From Ganoderma boninense (lineage: Eukaryota; Basidiomycota; Agaricomycetes; Polyporales; Polyporaceae), in NCBI GenBank assembly GCA_002900995.3, contig CM035306.1, forward strand, positions 3,816,100-3,880,099: a stretch of 64,000 nt of DNA, written 5' to 3'. The notes under the pieces are model-generated. The model saw nothing but the letters and a program-made list of their open reading frames with translations, was not told the DNA's origin and did not search any database. Below are positions 56,170 to 64,000 of the stretch, piece after piece (the stretch's first letter is position 1; each line of letters begins with the position of its first letter). Made by a program: the position numbers and the translations under genes.

Positions 56170-57823
56170 CCTCGACGACGAAAGAGGAGGTTTATATTCG
56201 CAAGATAGACTAGGCACCCACGAGGATGCTGTAACGCTTCCCGTGTTAGAGCCCGCCCGAGCGAGCGGGCAGCCCTCGCGCGTTTCCCGCCCGAATCTCG
56301 ATGCCGGACGGGGGCTGGCCGAGTATGAGAAAAGCGTGGGCAGGAGTCAATTATGTCCACGGGCTGTTCCCGCGGCCTTGGCGCTGGGAACGGGGGCGGG
56401 CGTGCTCGCGTAAGGCGCGAAGGCGAACCGGGGGATGCGGACGCAGCGGCCAAAAAAGCGGCTGGACGATGGTCAGAGAAGGCGGGGCAGATGGATCAGG
56501 AACGAGCCTGTTTGGAGCCCAAGGGAAGCGCAGTGCCGCGCGAGATCGACTGGACCCATAAGGTCGGACACGCACATGGGAGCCGGCCGGCAAGTCAATG
56601 GTCCTCCTTCCACGGTCGGGTTCCCAGCGCGCGGGGGCTCGGGGACGTTCTCGGGATCGGTCGAGGACTGAACAGACTTGAGGTGTGCTTATTCCGGCCA
56701 GCTTGGCTTGCCGTAGGTGGAGGTTCTCAGCTCGACGCCGACGCAGCGGGCTGCTTCCCAGAAAGGCGAACGCAGTCGCAAGGGCGCGTCGCCGCCTTCT
56801 CATGATATCAGCGCACGCTCGCTGGACGAGGCGGGGTGTGAGGGGGTCAGGGCCGGGTGCTGACGCAGAGGCGGCTCGAAATTAGCGTGCAGCATGCTGT
56901 ACGAGTCTGTCTCCTCCGGCTCGTGCGATATGGCAGGACGCTTCCACGCCACGGTCGGGCATAAAGTGGACGGGCCCCAGGCGTGCTGCCCAGCACCGTG
57001 CAGCTGGAGACGAGACCCGAGTGCCGACGAGACGTCCCGGGCAGGTTTCGGGGCCTGGGACAGGGATAGAATTGGCCGGGCGTTGTTGTGCACGTCCGCA
57101 TGCTGCGGATGGGCTTCAGGAAGGAAGGCAGCGAGGGCGTCGAAGGCGGGCAACGATGAAACCAGTCGTCGCGCAGGGCGCAGGGAGTGTGTATGTATCA
57201 GTTGACAGAAGCAGCTGTGACGGGGATGCCGACGCTGAGCCGTCGAGCCACGGGGGCGTCGAGTGGTTCCGCGAGAGCGGGCGAGTGCGCAGAAAAACCG
57301 CGAGAAAGAAGGAGGGTTCACACACCTGCTGGCGTCAGGACCGGAGAGACAGGGCGCAGGCGGGCGTGGACTGGGATGGCACGATGATGCATCGTGCATG
57401 CGCATGCGAGGTTGGCCCGGCGGCCAGGCTGACAGGTCCGCACGGTCTGTCCTGTGGCGAGGGGTATTTCACCCCAGGTTGCCGAACGTAGAGCGGGGCA
57501 TTGGCGCATTGTCTGCGGCGTTAATCCCTGGGCTGTTGAGTGCGCAGATGAGCAGCAGATGAAAATCAAACCTCAATCAAAGCCGTTTGTATCCAAAACG
57601 AGCAGCGGGCAAGAAGCACTGCTCAAGCGAGAGCCAACCCACTCGCCTGGGAATCTGCGCGCGTGGCGGCTGATCGTAGCCGGCGGCTGTGGTCGCCCTC
57701 CCACTCGTGCTCCGGGTCCCTGTCGCCAGCTGCGTCTGACCCCGCCTGGATGCGATTCCGCCTTTAGCAACCTCTCACACCTCCCGACACACTCTCCTTC
57801 TATCCACCACCCTCGCCATCACC
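56170..57823. promoter_or_regulatory. 1.65-kb gene-free, GC-rich divergent upstream region
   Basis: Between the Gti1/Pac2 gene (-) and the elongin-A-like gene (+). Long open frames on both strands reflect high GC, not coding; no splice structure. Probably the extended regulatory region of the transcription factor gene. This is inference. Confidence 0.4.
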
Positions 57824-59197
57824 ATGTCCTGCGATATCGAACCCGGCGCCCGTCTCATTCCCACTCTCGTCCAGTACTGCCAACGTGGTAAGGATCCATC
57901 CCCAGGAACCCCGACAGTGCTAAAGCCTGACCGACCTGCCCGTAGTCGCCTGCGCAAACGTCGACAGTGCGTATGCGTCTCTGCTCGTCCTTCACCCGAT
58001 CGATCGACATTCATCCTCCTAGGCATCTGCAGCCTCGGCGAGGGCTGGAGAAGCGACCTCATTAGGCCCGTGTTGGAGAGCTGCACGCCAGAAACGCTTC
58101 ACAGGTTCGAGGTCGCGGACCCAGTACGCTCCTTCTCTGTGTCTTTGACTAGAAGCCTGTCTGATGATGACGTGGCCGTCCTCAGTACATTGCCGCAGAT
58201 ACCCAAGGTTCGTGTCCCAATGCCTCCGCCCTTCTCAGGCCTCTACAACCCTGACATATTTCTCCCTTCCTCCCCGGCAGATATTTGGAAGAGACTGTTC
58301 TTCAAGGAGTTCCCCATAGAGGCCCACCACTACGACTCCAATGCCATACAAGAACCCATGTCCTGGCGTGACCAGCTCTTCGTATGTTCCCTGTCCCTGC
58401 AATGCTTTCGCTATCAATAGACCAGAACTCCTTCTTTCCACCAGGCCCTGCGTGATCGAGAGCGCGCGAAACTGAATGCACTATCCAATAGACTCAAGGC
58501 ATCTCGTCAAGAGGAGGAAGAGCGCAAGAGAGAATCCGCAATCAAACTCACAGACAAAGTCCCTCCGGCAAAACGATCCCGTCCATGTGAGTCGCTCGCA
58601 ACGTGTCCTCTCTGTCCACCTCACTGACGCGCAAACAAAGGGGGTGCGCCTTCCCAACCCAAGACCCTCTTCCAGAAGACAAGGAGCGAGGCAACGCGCA
58701 TGAGGAATGGGGTGTTTGGCTCGCGCATTACTCGCCCTGCCTTCCAGACGCACAGGATCGTGCCCAATACCGCAAGTGCTAAACCGCCACCACCCTCCCG
58801 GGCGGCACCCTCCGTGAAAGGGCCAGATGGTTCGCAGCCCACCGGTTCCCGCGTCGTCGTCAGGAGTGTTCCGGTCGTGCAGAAACCCGACCCAGCGCCT
58901 TCCAAGCAGGCACCGTCAAGCCTGACGAAACCAGCAAGTGCCACCCCAACAGCACCAGCCTTGGTCCTTTCTATGCCCGGCCCCCACCCGCCGTCGGAAT
59001 CGAAAGCATCGACCCCACCCCCATGCAGTCCCCCAGAAACGACGTGGTCGCCGCTGCCACAACCGCAAACGCTATCACCGGACGCCCGTGTGCAGTCGGC
59101 CCGCGCGACGGGAAAGAAGAACCCAGGGGCGTCACTCTTTATGCCTAAGCATCGAGCTTATTCGCAATTACCGCGTGGCGTCAAGTCCAAGTCGTAG
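57824..59197 (+). CDS. Elongin-A-like protein (RNA polymerase II elongation / F-box-type)
   Basis: Elongin A binds elongin C through a BC-box/F-box-like region and acts in transcription elongation and in ubiquitination of stalled RNA polymerase II. ATG 57824 (ACCATGTCC). The first exons spell RLIPTLVQYCQR, then CANVDS, then CSLGEGWRSDLIRPVLESCT and PETLHRFEVADP, the conserved N-terminal elongin-A signature. A later block is DIWKRLFFKEFPIEAHHYDS then MSWRDQLF. After an intron, LNALSNRLKASRQEEEERKR. The C-terminal half is a long Pro/Ser/Thr/Ala-rich tail ending PRGVKSKS. Introns in the first half are partly readable as in-frame sequence, so exons between 58125 and 58280 are uncertain. Full length about 350 residues. 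Confidence 0.82.
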
Positions 59198-62100
59198 GCG
59201 TGCCCAACTCAAACGGTCTATCGATCACTGCTATCTCCCCCTTAGAGCCCACCACCCTCTTGCTGACCTGCCCTCGCGCGTCCGTCCACGTTCAGCGTGT
59301 GCAGTGTGTACCACCATACCCCCGCAATGCCGCCGCTATGGCTACCCCACCGCCACCAGACTTGACAGCCGTCGCCGCTGCCGCTGCCATCCTTTTTTTT
59401 TTTCCCTTCTTCTCTTTTTCCTTTTCCTCTATGGCAACGTCCGGTTTGCTCATCCATCTAGCATCTAGCATCGCATCCATCCTTACTGTATCCATCGACG
59501 GACTTGCCAGGCCTCGGGCATGTACCATAGCTCACGTCCACACCACATGTAGTATCTCCTGCGGCTGTCAGTGCCAGCACCTTCCAGTCCGCGGCGCCGC
59601 ATCCCCGCTGTCTGTCCTCGCGGTCGCCGGGACGACTCTCTCCACAGTCCAGTCCAGTCTTGTGCGCGTGCAATGTGCATGCAGCCCGCGAAGCGTGGCA
59701 CTGGCACTGGCGTTGGAATCGACGCCCTGCGTGCGCCCCTCGCCACCGACATCATGGGGCTGGGGCCACCCATTCAGTACTCAGTACTCAGTTCTCAATA
59801 CCCAGGCCACTTCGAATTCGAATCCGAACCCGAATCCGCCACCCTGGCCCTGTTGTCGAGAACGAGATTCAGAAACGAGAAAGAGGAAGAGAACGCGAAC
59901 GAGGAAGAGAACCGCGAGCAGCGTTACGTCACGGCATATGCGGTCGCCCGCAGCGTGTATGTGCGCACCCAGGCCAGCAATTGAGCAATTGAATCTTGCG
60001 AAACGCAGCGACGCATCGGGCAGGCGGCGCTTCCCCCCCACCCCTTGCCCCTCCCTGCTCCCCATTCGCCCCTTCCTGCTTCCCGCCTTCCGTAACGCAG
60101 AAGCGCGGCGCGCCACTGCCGCTCGCCGCAGGCTCATCGTGGGGCCGTTCTGAGTCTGTGAGGGAGGAGGAGGTTCTGTGGTTCTGTGGTTCTGCGCTTC
60201 TGCACTTCTGTGGCTCGGCGGGCAGGCGGGTCCGGTGGCCTCTGGCCCTAGGCCTCTCTCCGGGTCCATTCATCATTCATTCGCACTGGCCCCGTATACG
60301 TGCAGGCCACAGTGGCCGAACCGAGTGTGCGGGACGAGGACGAGGGATAAGTGACTTGTCGGACGCAGGCTTGGAGGGACGACGCGTGATGCAGCGGCCA
60401 CGGCCTGCCTACCTCCGGCGCGTATACCGTTGAAGTGGAGAATTTGGGTGCGCGCGAGCCGTAAGCGCAAGTCACGCACCTGACACTGCGACGGGGGTGA
60501 CAATGACTTGTGGGGTGGCCGGCTGACGTCTCAGTCTAGATCTGTGGCTGTGGCTGGCTTCGCTGCAGCTGGATGCGTATCGACAACGACAACGTACAAG
60601 CTCTGGCGTTGTACGTACCCGGCGGAGGCTCAGGCGCCTCGGTTGCCGGCAGCTCACTTGCACCCCGGGGCCTTGTCAGTGTCAGTCGGGTGTCCATGTC
60701 AGTGGCTGGCGGGGGCGGGGAAGCGGGCATGTGGGGAGACCTACCAGGTCGCCGAGATCGATGTGAGTCTGTGGTCCGAGTCCCTGTCTCCCGGTCTTTG
60801 GTATGGGATGGGCGCGACTCGCCGCTTGGAGCCTCGAGCACGGACAGCTAGCACGGTCGCAGCCACGGGCTCGAGCTCCCCGGCCGTCAGCAACTGAGCA
60901 AGTGCACATATGCAGCTGCAGTCGTCGACGGCATTCGGCGGCGCGCGGCGACGTCCGAGTGCGCAAGGTGGCACTGGCAGCGACTTCCCTGCATCCTTCT
61001 CCTTCCCGTTCTCTCCATCGTTCTCCCGTGAACGAGCAGGGTCGCGACGACGGCATGCAATGCCATTGCTATAGTGCCCTGCTACCCCCTCCGCGGGCGC
61101 TGTGTACGCGAATGTGTCCTCGTTACCCGCGATGGTACATATCCGTGCGTGCTGCTGCTGCTGAGTCACTGAGCTCGATCCCCGGGCCCGGGTCTGGACA
61201 CGGGCGAACGAGCGAGCGAGTCGTCCCGCGTCCCGCTGGGCTGGAGCCTCCGCCGCTCGTAACTGTAAACTGTAAGCAGTAGCTTTGCCACACGCTGCAC
61301 GCTGTCCGTCGGTGGAGAACGCGAGCCTGAGCTCGAGCATCGAGCTCTCAAGGTGTCAAGGTCTCACCGCCGGGCGCGCGCAGCATGCCCGTCCCTTCTC
61401 AGGCCCACGCCCGTGCGTCGACAGCCCGCCGGTGAGAGCCGCCTCGCCTCGCCCGCGACGCGATGCGATGCGCACCGCGCTCGTGAGATGCACAATGACG
61501 AGGACAGTGGCAATGGGACGCGGGCGGCTCGGGCGGTCGAGAGCTGAGGAATGAGAAGCGAGAGACGAGAGGCAGCGCATGGGCTGGCACCGACGACGAG
61601 GATTCGGGTATGGCAATGGGTATGGATACGGGGCGTACACGGCCACGGCCACGCCACGTCTACGACAGTGGACACCACCACGATCCGGACTGCTCCCGGC
61701 GGACGGGGCGGGCGTACATCCTAGGGAGCGGGGCCCAGCACGGCGGGCTGCACGCACGTTTGGGAGTCGCGTGCGCGCGTGCGACAGCGGCCGAGCGGAG
61801 GGGGCGGGAACGCACACCGCTCTCGATCTCGCACCCGCACTCGGCGAGAGGCTCGAGCAGCGCACGAAGGGCTGGGGCCAGTGGGGAGGGAGGCTCGAGA
61901 GGCTGAGTACAGTTCTGCCGTTTCTAGCGTTTCGACGGCGTTCCCGCATGCGGGCCACTGGGCCCCGCGCAGCGGAGGCACTGGCACTGCAGGAGGGCTG
62001 CTGCCTCGTCGAAATAGATGCCAGGCACGGAGCCAGCCCGAGCGGGAGAGCGTAATAGGACCCCCGGGGGGGACTGTATGGAGCCCTGCGAAGGCGGGTG

Positions 62101-63333
62101 CGCTCGCCATAGGGGGCGAATCGTCCACGAACTTACTGAGTTGCTCGGGAACTGGGCCCGCCAAGCCCCAGGCGGGACGCCGCTGTTCGCTTGCCAAACC
62201 ACGGTGGGGTCCAGCCTGGGCTGCTGCCGTTCCCGCGAACACGACACCCACACACGAGGCGGGCGGGGGCTCGCACGCGCTATTTGGAGCGCGCACAGAG
62301 CAGCTGAGGCGGCGGCGAAGGCGGGGGAAGTGGTCTGATCTTCGGAGGTGATGGTCGTGATTGGAAGTTGCCGCTATGCGGGTGTGGTTCGGGTTCGGAG
62401 GAGGGAAGAGGGAAGGGATGTAGGGATGTACGGCGATCGACGTGCCCCCCCGGTGCAACAAATGTGCTTGGAGAGGTTGTAGTGTGCTCTTGGCCGACGT
62501 CCAGAGCGATCTGGGAGCGCAAGAGTGCTGTTCGCTTTCGGCAGAGGATAGGATGGACTAGGGATACGGACTGGTTAATCCATGCTTGGCGTCGCAGCGC
62601 GAGAAAGGCACGAACCACTCGTCTCACGGACGCTACCGATGAGGATTCCTGCCTGAACATGGCACTGTTCCCAGGGCACGGATTTGTCACGAAGTGTGAA
62701 GCCTCCTTCCACACTTGATGGCCATGGACGGCCTCGAGGCCTGTGGATCGCACGGGTGTGCGACTACATCCAGAGCTTACCACAGAGTCGCCACTTGCAT
62801 CGGCGACTCGACCCCTTGAGGGTACGTCATTCGCAAGACGCTGTTCACGCCGCATGGAAGGTAAGTTAGCGTAAATACACGTGCACAGCCCAAAGATATC
62901 AAAATGAAGGACAGGGTCATACCCGGGACTTGTTCGCATGCGTGGCCTGCCGAGTAGTCTATGCAGATCGAGGGACAGAGGCCGCATTTCGTGTCTGTGC
63001 GGGATCGTGGCATGTCAACCGACGGCGCTCCGCAAACTCCATGGAATGAAACCGTATATCAGCGAAGTAGATGAAAGCCGCCATGCTGTCGGGTCGAGGA
63101 TGCAGTCGTGCCAAGAGTGGCCACCTGGAGATTGTGGTTCGAAGCCAAGTTAACGCAAGCGCTTGGTGCGAGTTAAGTCACGACGCGTAGCCGAACCCGT
63201 AACGCACCTGCCCATCACGACGACCGCTACAGCCCTCCATTCGTAAGAACCTTGAGGCTTCATACAAAATTCCCCTCGTGTCGACCCTATGTGATCCCGC
63301 CGACGTATCCATACACCACGTTTCAGGCGCAGT
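59198..63333. other. 4.1-kb gene-poor GC-rich region
   Basis: No supported gene. 59200-59460 is T/C-rich 3' flank with a long T run. Much of 60-62.3 kb is GC-rich with overlapping open frames on both strands, typical of non-coding GC-rich DNA. Imperfect TTCTGTGG repeats lie at about 60171-60215 and GGGTATGG-like repeats at about 61606-61632. A 235-residue minus-strand frame at 62280-62987 contains a few protein-like stretches (ASVRRVVRAFLALRRQAWIN) and a possible donor near 62780, but I cannot build a gene from it. Confidence 0.45.
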
Positions 63334-64000
63334 TCAACGTCCCCAGGACGTGATGATCATGATCAAGAAGCCGGTGAGATGGCTGACGTGCCGCTTGCAA
63401 GACGCTTGAGGTTCCTCGGCCGTCTTGCGAAGGTGGTCCTGTAGCTCAAAAATGAGTCCGAGTGCGATGGGAATATTACGAGCACACACTGTCAGAAAAC
63501 TACCTTTGCGGGAGCCTGCCCTAGGATGACAGTATAACTACTCTCGTCGTTACATCAAAGGCATGAAAGATCGGCAGACTCTTGGTCGAGACCTTCATTT
63601 CCGATCTGTCTGTTCCCTCGGCTTGAAATAATATTGTCACCAGCGATAGGCATTCTTGACCGGCATGATTTTTCTCCAACACTGTAGCTCTAAGAATCAG
63701 TATGGGCCGGTTAGAGATGAACACTCACCTGCCACACTGTTGAGTCTTTCGAAGTTTCCTAGACCTGATGCACATAAAGAGTAAATACTGCCGCGGTTAA
63801 CGTACCTGACAAGTGACCTTGTCGTCGGACCGGGTAGAACAGTCACATCATCCGTCATAAAACGGCGTTGTGCAACGTCATTTCTGCTACATGCTGACTC
63901 TGAGCGAGAGATCAGATATCGTAAAGAGTTTCCTGGCCTCCTGGAGACAAATAAAGTTCCAGTCATCACGACGTGGTCGCAGGATGAACAGACGATTGGC
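63334..64000 (-). CDS. Possible unknown multi-exon gene entering from the right edge (3' part)
   Basis: Minus strand, reading right to left. Candidate exons with good GT-AG borders: one encoding RNDVAQRRFMTDDVTVLPGP then TTRSLVR; a short one encoding LGNFERLNSVA; one encoding TVLEKNHAGQECLSLVTILF then TDRSEMKVSTKSLPIFHAFD; and a last exon ending LGLIFELQDHLRKTAEEPQA then HLTGFLIMIITSWGR and a stop at 63334. Composition is protein-like but I do not recognise a family. The 5' end may be outside the window, or at the ATG near 63966. Exon joins are tentative. Confidence 0.35.

Noticed and set aside
59800..62300. Many long overlapping open frames on both strands
   Set aside because: They occur in all frames, lack splice structure and motifs, and follow from the high GC content.
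1..64000. CRISPR array, bacterial operon, phage or viral genes
   Set aside because: The sequence is nuclear fungal DNA with spliceosomal introns; no spaced direct-repeat array, integrase, capsid or polymerase genes were seen.

Overview
This window is nuclear DNA of a filamentous basidiomycete, most likely an Agaricomycete; a polypore-type fungus is my guess. Reasons: GC-rich coding sequence, many short introns (about 50-110 bases) with GTRNGT donors and YAG acceptors, no operons, genes on both strands, and protein families typical of mushroom-forming fungi (DUF6593-type protein, F-box-like LRR proteins, serine-rich cupredoxin, Gti1/Pac2 regulator, SAP-domain kinase).

Layout. 0-5.2 kb: 3' end of an unknown gene, S-adenosylmethionine synthetase (+), Clp1 RNA-processing factor (+). 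5.7-7.4 kb: F-box-like protein (+). 8.1-11.3 kb: SAP-domain protein kinase (-), divergent from an RCC1/Ran exchange factor (+, 11.9-13.8 kb). 14.1-17.0 kb: AMP-dependent acyl-CoA ligase with a peroxisomal tail (-). 19-24 kb: DUF6593-type protein (+) and a PLP aminotransferase (+). 24.2-29.6 kb: Ctf18 clamp loader (-), divergent from BRX1 (+). 30-31.6 kb: unknown protein (-). 32.7-39.4 kb: three paralogues of an uncharacterised fungal family (two in a tandem duplication that includes the promoter) with another unknown gene between them. 39.9-42.5 kb: EF-hand alternative NADH dehydrogenase (-). 43.4-44.6 kb: second F-box-like protein (+). 46.8-47.6 kb: secreted, probably GPI-anchored cupredoxin (-). 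49.9-54.6 kb: mitochondrial GUF1/LepA (-), divergent from splicing factor Cwf18 (+). 55.1-56.2 kb: Gti1/Pac2 (WOPR) transcription factor (-). 57.8-59.2 kb: elongin-A-like protein (+). 59.2-64 kb: gene-poor, with a possible gene entering from the right edge.

The genes are mostly unrelated housekeeping functions: methionine cycle, mRNA 3'-end formation and splicing, Ran cycle, replication-fork cohesion, ribosome assembly, mitochondrial translation and respiration. They do not form a pathway cluster. The unusual material is: a kinase whose beta-3 lysine is missing while a lysine sits at the WNK-type position in the glycine loop; two related foldback elements, one in the promoter of a duplicated gene; a dispersed repeat carrying an exon remnant; an array of splice-donor-like motifs; and many single-base frame breaks in otherwise well-conserved genes, which look more like sequence errors than decay.

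All exon joins were read by eye. Boundaries marked approximate are not exact. Frame breaks are described only and are not repaired in the coordinates.
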